Source: Glycomyces sp040645615 (GTDB lineage: Bacteria; Actinomycetota; Actinomycetes; Mycobacteriales; Micromonosporaceae). Taken from it: a stretch of 64,000 nt of DNA. Shown piece after piece: positions 1 to 7,633 of the stretch. A program made the position numbers and the translations under genes. The stretch's first letter is position 1; each line of letters begins with the position of its first letter. Under the pieces are notes generated by a model. That model was not told the DNA's origin. It saw nothing but the letters and a program-made list of their open reading frames with translations, and made no database searches. The stretch lies in NCBI RefSeq assembly GCF_040645615.1, contig NZ_JBEYYO010000002.1:329856-393855 (forward strand), written 5' to 3'.

Positions 1-189
1 CCACTGAGTCATCACCCAGTTCGTGCCATCTTCAAGGTCTGGTGGGGATCGGGCGGTTCGGTGTCGATTGTCCACACTGTGTGCTCGCAAAACTACAGTA
101 CCGGGTATGCAACTTTTCAGATCTGTTGCCGCGCCTCAGGTTCGTGCGGGTCGACCGACTCGCAGCGAACCGACCGTAAGGGATTTCCC

Positions 190-2151
190 ATGCGACACAA
201 CAGGTTCACGGGCGCCGTCGCGGCGGCCGCGCTGACGGCGGGCTCGATGCTCGCCGTCGGCTCGGGCGCGGCGGCGGCCCCGACCACCGCACCGCAGGCG
301 GAGGCGGCCTCGACCGAGGCGCCCACCACGGTGGTACTTCCCACGGGCGACCGGGTCACGTTGCTGCCGAACGGCAGCGCCGGGATCGCACCGGCTCTCG
401 GCCGCGAGGACGCCTCGTTCATCACCCCGCCCTCGCCGAGCGGCGACGTGATCGTGGTGCCGACCGACAAGGTCGCTGCGGTGCTCTCCGGCGAGGAGGA
501 CCCTCGCCGCTACAACGTCTCGGAGCTCCTGCGAGGCGGGCACACCGACGCCACCGACGTGTCTGCTTCCGAACTGGACGATCGCGAGTACGCGGGGCTC
601 ATCCCGGACACGAGCCCGCAGACCGCGTCCGAGGACGAGGAAACCGTCAAACTCCGCGTCGACCTCCGCATGCGCGACGGCGGTGTGCCCGAGGGGAGCT
701 GGGTGCTCTGGTCCGATCGCGACGGTGAGGACTTCGACTTCGTCGAGATCGACGAGTCCGGCGGCGGCAGCGTCGCCGTCCCCGAGGGCGACTACGTGAT
801 CGTCGGCGGGTTCTGGAACGCGCCCACCGACACCGAGCGCGGCGAGACCATCATGGGCATGGTGCCGGTGACCGTCGAGGGCGACCTCACGCACCTGGTC
901 ATGGACGGTTCGACCTCGTCGCCGGTGAGCGTCGAGGTCGAGCAGCCCGACGCCGAGTTCCTGAACGCGACGATGATGCTCAGCGCCCGCGCCGGTGACA
1001 ACAATCTCGGGTTCGGCACCTTCCTCGACCCGCTGGACGACGCGTTCCTGCTGCCCGAGCCCGATCTCGAAGAGTTCGAACTCGACTTCATCTATCAGCC
1101 GGTCCTCGCCGACCCTGAAGGCGAGTACGTGTACAACCTCGCCTTCGCGCACACCGGCGGGTTCCCGTCGGACGCGGCCTACAGCGTCACCGACGCCGAG
1201 CTCGCGGTCGTCGCGGCCGAATACCGCGACCTGGGCGTCCCGAACGACGGCTACACCTGCGACTACGGCGACACCGCCGCGCAGATCGGGATGGGCTTCT
1301 GCCGCATGGTGGAGACGCCGGTCCCCGCGCAGCGGACCATGTACTACACCCCGGGGCCGCAGATCGAGTGGGGCCACTTGCTCGTCTCGGGGGTCCTCGA
1401 CGAGGACCTGTTCATCTCGGACGGGTTCACGGCCTCGCGCGACGCGGTCTACGGAGCCGGTCCGGCCGCGCTCGCGATTCCCAACGGGGGACTCTCCTCT
1501 CCGACCGCCGACGCGTACCGGTCCACGTTCGAGGGAACCGAGTACTTCGAGGCGTACCTCAGCATCGGCGGCGGCAACGGCGAGACCGTAAGGCTCGTCG
1601 GCGGCAGCGCCGACTTCGAGCTCAGCCGGGACGGTGAAGTGCTGGCCTCCGCGGAGGGCTTCGATCCTTACATGGAGTACGTGATCGCCGAACTGCCGGA
1701 AGGCGACTCGGGCCGCTACACGCTCGCCTTCGACTACACGGCTTCGGCGGCGACCACGGTCTTCGGCACCGCAGGGAGCAACACGTGGGAGTTCGACTCG
1801 ACCTCGGTCGCCGAAGGCGAGTGGACTCCGATCGCCTTCCCGACCGTCGCGCTCGAAGCCGACGACATCGCCGGGGGCTACGCGCCGCGACGCGGCTGCC
1901 AGGAGATCACCCTGGAGATGCGCAACTACGAGTGGGGCCCGGTGACGCACGCAGTCGACATGGCCTTCGAGGTCTCCTACGACGACGGCGCGACCTGGAA
2001 GAGCGTCGACATCGACCGCGACGGCGACACCGCCACGGCCGAACTGCGCCACCCACGGGGCGCCGAGTTCGTGTCGATCCGCACCACGGTCGTGGACGAC
2101 GCGGGCACGGAGAACACGAACACGGTGATCCGGGCCTACGGCCTGCGCTAA
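190..2151 (+). CDS. Secreted protein with subtilase-like N-terminal region but no protease domain
   Basis: The ATG at 190 is chosen because it opens a signal peptide (basic MRHNR, Ala-rich hydrophobic core, AAAAP cleavage region) and has GGGA upstream; the frame is open further upstream but lacks secretory features. About 653 residues. Mature residues ~40-110 (VVLPTGDRVTLLPNG, VIVVPTDKVAAVLSGE, RRYNVSELLRGG) resemble the region before the catalytic domain in actinobacterial secreted subtilases. No Asp/His/Ser catalytic motifs follow; the rest is acidic and beta-rich with no domain I recognise. It is probably an exported cell-surface or extracellular protein. The function is unknown and the subtilase resemblance is by eye only. 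Confidence 0.75.
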   Translation: MRHNRFTGAVAAAALTAGSMLAVGSGAAAAPTTAPQAEAASTEAPTTVVLPTGDRVTLLPNGSAGIAPALGREDASFITPPSPSGDVIVVPTDKVAAVLSGEEDPRRYNVSELLRGGHTDATDVSASELDDREYAGLIPDTSPQTASEDEETVKLRVDLRMRDGGVPEGSWVLWSDRDGEDFDFVEIDESGGGSVAVPEGDYVIVGGFWNAPTDTERGETIMGMVPVTVEGDLTHLVMDGSTSSPVSVEVEQPDAEFLNATMMLSARAGDNNLGFGTFLDPLDDAFLLPEPDLEEFELDFIYQPVLADPEGEYVYNLAFAHTGGFPSDAAYSVTDAELAVVAAEYRDLGVPNDGYTCDYGDTAAQIGMGFCRMVETPVPAQRTMYYTPGPQIEWGHLLVSGVLDEDLFISDGFTASRDAVYGAGPAALAIPNGGLSSPTADAYRSTFEGTEYFEAYLSIGGGNGETVRLVGGSADFELSRDGEVLASAEGFDPYMEYVIAELPEGDSGRYTLAFDYTASAATTVFGTAGSNTWEFDSTSVAEGEWTPIAFPTVALEADDIAGGYAPRRGCQEITLEMRNYEWGPVTHAVDMAFEVSYDDGATWKSVDIDRDGDTATAELRHPRGAEFVSIRTTVVDDAGTENTNTVIRAYGLR

Positions 2152-2156
2152 CCATC

Positions 2157-2189
2157 CCGCGGCCCGCCCCCAACCGGGACGGGCCGCGG
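2157..2189 (+). terminator. GC-rich hairpin after the secreted protein
   Basis: CCGCGGCCCG (2157-2166) pairs with CGGGCCGCGG (2180-2189), starting 6 bases after the stop codon. There is no T-tract, so this is a typical actinobacterial stem-loop terminator. Confidence 0.6.
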
Positions 2190-2220
2190 CCAGGGGTCAG
2201 CGCCTGCCGAAGTCGTCCGC

Positions 2221-2226
2221 TAGAAT
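2221..2226 (+). promoter_or_regulatory. -10 box for tRNA-Thr
   Basis: TAGAAT lies 32 bases upstream of the tRNA 5' end, at a plausible distance for a short 5' leader. No convincing -35 hexamer is visible. Confidence 0.45.
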
Positions 2227-2257
2227 CGTGGCGTCGCGCTCCAAGGGGCGCTGACCA

Positions 2258-2334
2258 GCCGCTGTAGCTTTAATTGGTAGAGCAACGCACTTGTAATGCG
2301 TAGGTTGCGGGTTCGAGTCCTGTCAGCGGCTCCA
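2258..2334 (+). tRNA. tRNA-Thr (anticodon TGT), CCA encoded
   Basis: A full cloverleaf can be drawn. Acceptor arm GCCGCTG pairs with CAGCGGC, the D-loop contains TTGGTAG, the anticodon stem ACGCA/TGCGT encloses loop CTTGTAA, and the T-arm has GGTTCGAGTCC. Loop positions 34-36 are TGT, which reads ACA (Thr). The discriminator is T and the CCA end is encoded. Any protein predicted across this stretch on the minus strand is an artefact. Confidence 0.97.
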
Positions 2335-3401
2335 GTCTCTTAGAGGGGTTCATTCCGATGCCGGTTGCATCGGGGTGGGTCCCTCTTTTCGTGTGCTGGG
2401 TGTGTGGTGGGTGAAGGTCAAAGGCGGCGGCGACGGTGGGGTGGGTGGTCGGTTGGGGTTGGTTGGTGGCTGCTGGGTGTGTGGTGGGGAAGGTCAAAGG
2501 CGGCAGCGACGACGAGGCGGGTGGCCGGGCGGGGTCGGTAGTCGGTGGCCGGGTGTGGATGTGGTTGGGGTGCTTGGGGTTCGGGGTCGAACGTGAGTGG
2601 TGTCTAGCCTTGTGGGTGATGACAGTGGGCGTGGTGGGTGGGATGATTGGTGTACGTACAGGGACATGGTTTTCGTACGGGTGGCGTGTTGGGTGCAAGC
2701 AGACTAAGCCAAGCCTCTGGCCCGCTCGTTATCTCGGCGGATTCCGAGCCGACCGTTTCGCGCTCCTGGTTTGTTTTCGGGGGTGGGTCGTTCCTCAATC
2801 CTTCGTATGATCGGGTTTGGGTCGCTTCCGGCAGCTTGTCTCAGAGTGGGACATGGGATCAGGGAGGGCTCAGAGATCACTTGGTTGGGATCACCCTGGC
2901 CAGGAGGCAGTGTCGTTGGAACGAGGCACACCGTATCGAGGCGGTCAGGACTGGCAGGGGAGCACGACACTCCCTCACCGGGTACCACCCCCGGGCTAGT
3001 TCACTCGAGACGACCACAGCGAAGCGACAGGGGTTGCTTGCTACGGCCTTGCCACGGAGACAAGGACACCGCACCACCCCACGCACGCCGTGTACCGGCC
3101 CACACCGCAAGGCGAGGGCCACCGAAGGCAAGGGCGCGACGCCGCAAGGCCGAGGGCCCGACTCGGCATGGCTTGACACCGCGAAGGTGAAGAGCCGAAG
3201 CGGCATGGGCGCAACGCCAAGGAGGCGGAGCGCCGAGGCCGTATGGGCCAGGGCCGGAAGGCACCGGGCCTGAGGAAGTGTGGGCGCGACGCCGAAATGG
3301 CGGAGGGCCGAGGCAGCATGGGCACGAAAAGCCAAGGCCACCAGCGAAACCGCCACTAGCCGAGGCGCCCACCGGCAGGACACCGAAGGAGGTGAACACC
3401 G
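2335..3401. repeat. Gene-poor region with 76-bp direct repeat, HNH-element footprint and ~74-bp repeats
   Basis: I see no convincing gene here. Two direct copies of a TGTGTGGTGG...GGTCAAAGGCGGC(G/A)GCGAC unit start at 2401 and 2478. A 20-base sequence at 2608-2627 (CCTTGTGGGTGATGACAGTG) recurs exactly, inverted, at 30680-30699 just upstream of the HNH gene. At 3133, 3206 and 3280 a motif of the form GGGCGCGACGCC..GGCGGAGNGCCGAGGC repeats with a period of about 74. Frames open across the region are low-complexity and show no coding signature. Confidence 0.6.
3385..3394 (+). promoter_or_regulatory. Perfect Shine-Dalgarno before a Thr-rich ORF
   Basis: AAGGAGGTGA ends 7 bases before the ATG at 3402. 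It is the full 10-base complement of the usual 16S 3' end and is unusually strong for this window. Confidence 0.5.
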
Positions 3402-3710
3402 ATGCAGCACACCACGACCATCAGCATGTCCGCCGCGACCTCCCCCCAGGAAACCGCGACCGGCACCTCCACCATGCCCACCGCCACCACGACCGCAACG
3501 GCGACCGACACGGTCATCACCCCCGCCGCCACCGCCACCCTGACCGCCGCCGCCGGGCGAACCCTCGCCCGCACCGGCCGGGCCACGGCACCCCACCCCG
3601 GGCCATCCCCCACTGGCCTCCGTCGCCGCCAGCCCGAACCCCAAACCAATCAGGCCCGACCTCAAAAGCGACCCGCACCAATCCCCCACCTCGTTGTCGC
3701 TGCCGCCTGA
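3402..3710 (+). CDS. Possible small Thr/Ala-rich protein inside the repeat zone
   Basis: This 102-codon ORF is supported mainly by the ideal ribosome binding site at 3385-3394. Its first ~50 residues are almost entirely Thr, Ala, Ser and Met (MQHTTTISMSAATSPQETAT...). From about residue 60 it runs into the 73-bp repeat array and ends at the repeat core (PHLVVAAA, stop). It has no signal peptide or recognisable domain. It may be a real low-complexity peptide, a truncated gene whose 3' end was replaced by repeats, or a chance ORF. Confidence 0.3.
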   Translation: MQHTTTISMSAATSPQETATGTSTMPTATTTATATDTVITPAATATLTAAAGRTLARTGRATAPHPGPSPTGLRRRQPEPQTNQARPQKRPAPIPHLVVAAA

Positions 3711-4090
3711 ACACCGACTCAAACCAGCCCGGCCCCGAGAACAGCCCGCACCATTCCCTCACCTCTTTGTCGCCGACGCCTGAACCCAGCCCCACTTCGG
3801 CCTTTCCCCGACCACGAACCAGGCCAGCCGCCCACCTCATCGTCGCTGCCGCCCGACCCCCAACCCAGGTCAACCCGGCCCCGACCACGAGCCAGGCCAC
3901 CCACTCACCCCTTCATCGCCGCCAGCCCGAACCCCGCCCCGATCGGACCTAGCCCCGACAAACAGCCCGCAGCGCCCTCTCACCCTTTTGTCGCTGCCGC
4001 TCGAACCCGGGCACAAACCGGCCCGGCCCCGAAAACGGCCCGCACCAATCCCTCACCCCGCAGTCGCTGCCGCCCGAACCCCAACCCAGG
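3611..4090 (+). repeat. Tandem array of ~73-bp units
   Basis: A core of the form CACCTCGTTGTCGCTGCCGCC recurs at 3687, 3760, 3833, 3906, 3981 and 4054, with a weaker copy near 3611. The spacing is 73 bases (75 once). Spacers share a CCCGAACCCC..CCCGGCCCCGA pattern. The same core occurs inverted at 2423-2434 and 2499-2510, at 28842-29015, and once on the plus strand at 30795-30815. The array runs up to the 3' end of the broken membrane-protein gene at 4091. Confidence 0.75.
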
Positions 4091-4981
4091 TCAACCTGGC
4101 CCCGACAGCGAGTCGCACCATGCGCGAGTCGGGCCGGTGAGCATCGCCCAAGCGAAGGCCACCGGCACCGCCGAGGCGAGCAGCCACGGCCAGGTCTCCT
4201 CGTTCTCCCGCGGAAGCATCGCCATCGCGATCAGGCCGAAGAACCCCGCGTAGAGGCACATCAGCACCACGATCGTGATGCGCGCGCCGTTGCGGCGGCG
4301 GGTCAGGCCGATGTTGAGCGCCGCGTGGAAGAGTGCGAGGCCGATCACCGCGCCCGAATAGACGAGCCAGACCCCCATCTCCGCAGTGAATCTGTGGTCC
4401 ATTTCCAGCGTGAAGACCACCAGCCCCACCCCGAAGTACACCGCATAGCCCACGGCGAGCCACAGCATCACCAGCGCGGCCGTGACCACGAAGGGGACGC
4501 GAGGGCCCGTGCCGATGCGGGGGCTGTGCAGGGCCGAGGCCGGATCGCACCAGGCGCGGGCCTCGTTGGTGAGGGCGAGGTTCATCAGCAGGATCGCGCC
4601 GGGCAGGAGGAACGGCCCAAGATCGAAGTAGCTCCACATGTACAGGCCCAGCAAGAACCCGGCCGAGCCGACGACCACCACGGCCTGGCGGGCCCAGTCG
4701 CGGCCATTCCACAGCTTCACCGCCAGCAGCACGGTCACGGCGATCAATGCCACGTTCGGCACCTGCGCCGCCAGCGCCCACCACTGGGGTTCGCTGACGA
4801 CGGTGCCGCCGTCGCGGTAGGAGATCGTTGAGTCGAAGAGCGCGTAGAGCCCACCGAAGGCGGTGTACTAGACCATGGCGATCACGTTGAGCCACAGCAC
4901 GGCGATGAGGCCGACCATCCTCCACGGCGCGTGCTGTCGTTCCTTTGTGGAGGGTCCAAGAGGCTGGGGGATCGGATCCAT
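4091..4981 (-). pseudogene. Polytopic membrane protein gene interrupted by an in-frame TAG
   Basis: Read on the minus strand from the ATG at 4981, the frame gives MDPIPQPLG..., then a hydrophobic segment (LIAVLWLNVIAMV), a TAG at 4868-4870 (codon 38), and without any frame change a continuing membrane protein (YTAFGGLYALFDS...). About seven hydrophobic segments can be counted in total. The stop falls inside the first membrane segment, so this looks like a single point mutation in an otherwise intact gene of 297 codons. A shorter product could start at the GTG at 4762 but would lack the first helix. The C-terminus ends at the 73-bp repeat array. I recognise no family. A base-call error at one position would equally explain it. 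Confidence 0.65.
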
Positions 4982-5055
4982 GAGGCGGCCTTCGATAGGG
5001 GGTAGGGGCCGTTTCGAGCGTATGGCACCCGATCCAGGCGCGGGGTCCGCGAACC

Positions 5056-6798
5056 TCAGTCCTCGACGCTCACCGTGCCCGCGACCAGGCCCGTCGCCGC
5101 CTCCACCGCGAGCGCGCCCGCCGAGTCAGAAGCCAGTGCGAGCGCGGACCGAAGGTCTTCGAGCGCCGCGAACGCCTCGCCGCGCTTTCGCTGCTGCGCC
5201 AAGGGAAGCCGCGGGATCTTCACCGCGAGGATCCGGCGCTTCGCGCCGGTCGCGGTGCGCTTCGCCGCTCCCGGGAGGCGGGCGGCGAGGTTCGCGGCGA
5301 TCCAGCCGAGATCGATCGACTCACCGCACTCGACAGTCCACTGTGTCTCTGTGGCATCGGCGAGGTCGCCCAGACGCACCTGCGGAGTGCCGAGCGGGTC
5401 CACGATCGCGCAGCGGCCCTTGCCTTCCGCGCCTCCAGGGGACACGGTCAAGTGGCCGTCCCGCTCCAGGTCGGCCAGGCTGGTCTCCGGAGCCGACTCC
5501 TCCGCCCCGGACCCGAAGCGCGGCAACGCCGTCTCGCCGATCGCCGCCAGCGCCTCCCCGAGGCCCGCGACGGATTCGGCGAGGTTCGCTCCGCCCGCTG
5601 CGGTGCTGGCGAGGTAGACGGCGGGGGAGATGTCCACGTCCTCGTCCCATAGCCGCATGAGCGGCACGGTGGCCGCGTCGGGGGTCGCCATCGGGGTTTC
5701 GGGTGCGGCGGTGAAGGTCCGCCAGGCGGCGGCGAAGCCGCGGCCGTTGGAGACCAGCAGGTGGCTCGTCTCGCCGCGCGGGGTCAGGATCCACAAGTGG
5801 GCCTTGGCGTCCGGGTGGTCGACCACGGCGCGCAGCGCGCCCCAGCGGAGCAGTTCGGAGCGGATGCGGCGGCCGGTGCGGCGGTGGGCGACCTGGGCGG
5901 GCATGCGCACCACGGCGTGCCCGCCGGGGGCGAGGAGGGCGACGCAGTGGAGTGCCCACGCCAGTTCGGGCTCGGTGCGCGGCGGGGTGCCGAAGGCCAG
6001 GCGCGGGTCGTCCCCGGCCGGGAGGCGGTCGTAGCCCCAGTCCTTGACGTTGAACGGCGGGTCGCACACCACGAGCGAGTAGCGCTCGGGCGGCAGCGGG
6101 TCGAGCAGTGAGTCCCCTACGCGGACTTCGACATCGGCGTCCTCGTCGAGGAGCCCCAGGCGCCGTGCGGCGATCGCGGTGCGCGGCGCGGAAAGGTCGG
6201 TCCCGGACAGTTCGCGGCAGGGCCCGACCCTGGCGGCCACCGCTGCGAGGAGGTCGCCTTCCTCGCAGGCCGGGTCGTGGACGGTCAGGACTCGGGTGGC
6301 TGCGGCGCTGTTCGTCGGCGTCTCGGCGCCTTGGGCGGGGTCGGCCGGTGCCTGCGAGCCCCGGGCCACCTCGGCCGCGAGGTCGGCCAGCGGGCCTATC
6401 CCGGGCCCTGTGCCGGTCCCGGCCGCTTCGCGGGCGCGTTCGATGAAGAACTCGAACAGCTCAGCCGCCGACATCTCGCTTTCCAAGGCCCCCAACTCAT
6501 CCGGATCGTCGAAGGCCGCCGCGACCGCCCCCAGTGCCGCCTCCGCCGTGGGGTGCTCCCCGCTGATCGCGAACCAGGCCCGGTCGGCGCCGGTGACGCG
6601 CAGCTCCCGTCCGTGCGCGGCCGCCCAGTCTTCCAGTGCCGCAAGCGAGAAGCGGGGCCTGCGGGTCGAGTCGTCCACGGGGGCCGGGAAGTCGGGTTCG
6701 CGGCGGCGCCAGTTGCTCACCGCGTTGCGGCCCACGCCCGCGAGGCGGGCGAGATCGGTGAGCGTGATGGTCGCGCCAGAGGCGTTTCGGGTGGTCAT
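5056..6798 (-). CDS. N-6 adenine DNA methylase with N-terminal helix-turn-helix
   Basis: The start at 6798 has AGGAG eight bases upstream and gives 580 residues; the longer open frame upstream looks untranslated. Residues ~13-32 (TLTDLARLAGVGRNAVSNW) form a helix-turn-helix. Residues 175-181 (DPACEEG) match methylase motif I (S-adenosylmethionine binding) and 245-250 (CDPPFN) match catalytic motif IV, in the order typical of HsdM-like adenine methylases. No specificity subunit or restriction gene adjoins it. Its likely job is DNA methylation, perhaps regulatory or as an orphan defence component. The C-terminal ~250 residues could hold target recognition. The next large gene downstream of the divergent lipoprotein is a helicase (7634), so a functional pair is possible but unproven. 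Confidence 0.8.
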   Translation of the reverse strand: MTTRNASGATITLTDLARLAGVGRNAVSNWRRREPDFPAPVDDSTRRPRFSLAALEDWAAAHGRELRVTGADRAWFAISGEHPTAEAALGAVAAAFDDPDELGALESEMSAAELFEFFIERAREAAGTGTGPGIGPLADLAAEVARGSQAPADPAQGAETPTNSAAATRVLTVHDPACEEGDLLAAVAARVGPCRELSGTDLSAPRTAIAARRLGLLDEDADVEVRVGDSLLDPLPPERYSLVVCDPPFNVKDWGYDRLPAGDDPRLAFGTPPRTEPELAWALHCVALLAPGGHAVVRMPAQVAHRRTGRRIRSELLRWGALRAVVDHPDAKAHLWILTPRGETSHLLVSNGRGFAAAWRTFTAAPETPMATPDAATVPLMRLWDEDVDISPAVYLASTAAGGANLAESVAGLGEALAAIGETALPRFGSGAEESAPETSLADLERDGHLTVSPGGAEGKGRCAIVDPLGTPQVRLGDLADATETQWTVECGESIDLGWIAANLAARLPGAAKRTATGAKRRILAVKIPRLPLAQQRKRGEAFAALEDLRSALALASDSAGALAVEAATGLVAGTVSVED

Positions 6799-6927
6799 GC
6801 GGCACTCCTGTCGGATTCCTGGGATTCTAGCCCACCCCGCGTCGCTGAGGTTTGACACAGTCTACTAGTCTCGTGAAGTAAGTTCACAAGCTTCAAAGAG
6901 CGATCGACACCCCACGGAAGGTTTTCC

Positions 6928-7533
6928 ATGAACATCGAACTCCCCGAACTCTCGAAGCGCCTACTCGCCGTCGGCGGGGCCGCCCTCATCGGCATCGCCG
7001 CGCTCGCCGCGTGCACCCCCGAGGCCGACAACGGCATCGACACGAGCAAGGGCGACGACACCGCGGTCGAAGAGGAAGGCGGAGCCGACGAGGCCGCCGG
7101 AGGCGGCGACGGCACCAGCCCCGAATCGCCGCTTCCGGCCGGTTCGACCGTCGAGGTCGGCGACTGGACCATCGGCGTCAGCGACGTGACCTTGGACGCG
7201 ACCGACGCGATCCTGGCCGAGAACGAGTTCAACGAGGCCCCCGCCGAGGGCTTCCAGCAGGCCATGTTCACCATCGACGGCACCTACAACGGCACCGAGA
7301 CCGGCACCCTGTGGCTCGACGTCGTGGTCGGCGTCTGGGTCGACGGCACCTTCTACGACGGGTGCACCAACGTCGTCCCCGGCGACCTCATCGACACCCC
7401 CGACGTCTCCGGCGGCGGCCAGGCCTCCGGCGCGACCTGCGCCGAGATCCCCGCGGGCACCACCGAAGGGGTGCTCTACGTCGAGGACCTGTTCTCCCTC
7501 GACGGCACCCAGTACTTCATCGAGCTCGGCTGA
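6928..7533 (+). CDS. Lipoprotein, DUF4352-like
   Basis: 201 residues from an ATG preceded by GGAAGG. The N-terminus has a hydrophobic stretch ending in lipobox ALAAC (Cys ~29), then an acidic Gly-rich linker. From residue ~70 an immunoglobulin-like beta domain begins (STVEVGDWTIGVSDVTLDAT...), resembling secreted DUF4352-type domains in which a first strand carries GDW and later strands carry hydrophobic-Val patterns. Two cysteines (GCTN, ATCAE) may form a disulfide. It should be anchored outside the membrane. Its role is unknown. A TTGACA at 6852-6857 could be its -35 element, but no clear -10 sits at the right distance. Confidence 0.75.
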   Translation: MNIELPELSKRLLAVGGAALIGIAALAACTPEADNGIDTSKGDDTAVEEEGGADEAAGGGDGTSPESPLPAGSTVEVGDWTIGVSDVTLDATDAILAENEFNEAPAEGFQQAMFTIDGTYNGTETGTLWLDVVVGVWVDGTFYDGCTNVVPGDLIDTPDVSGGGQASGATCAEIPAGTTEGVLYVEDLFSLDGTQYFIELG

Positions 7534-7562
7534 GCGCCCCGCGCGCCACAGCACCCGAGACC

Positions 7563-7600
7563 GGAGGACGCGGCGACCATGGGCGGAACCCGCGTCCTCC
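7563..7600 (+). terminator. Stem-loop after the DUF4352-like lipoprotein
   Basis: GGAGGACGCGG (7563-7573) pairs perfectly with CCGCGTCCTCC (7590-7600) around a 16-base loop, 30 bases after the stop codon. Confidence 0.6.
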
Positions 7601-7620
7601 TCGGCGTGTCGGCCCGGACG

Positions 7621-7626
7621 TAAACT
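7621..7626 (+). promoter_or_regulatory. -10 box of a leaderless start (helicase)
   Basis: TAAACT ends seven bases before the ATG at 7634, so transcription would begin at or beside the start codon. There is no Shine-Dalgarno sequence here. Confidence 0.5.
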
Positions 7627-7633
7627 CCAGGCC

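Noticed and set aside
136..2052. Long minus-strand ORF opposite the secreted protein
   Set aside because: It is a high-GC shadow frame with Arg/Val/Gly-rich, non-family composition and no start signal.
2270..2698. Minus-strand ORF ending in TGLEPATYALQVRCSTN
   Set aside because: The C-terminal part is the complement of the tRNA-Thr gene, a well-known false protein; the rest is repeat DNA.
3402..4090. Protein-coding continuation through the 73-bp array
   Set aside because: Stops occur in each frame, and the conserved unit is at DNA level (73 is not a multiple of 3).
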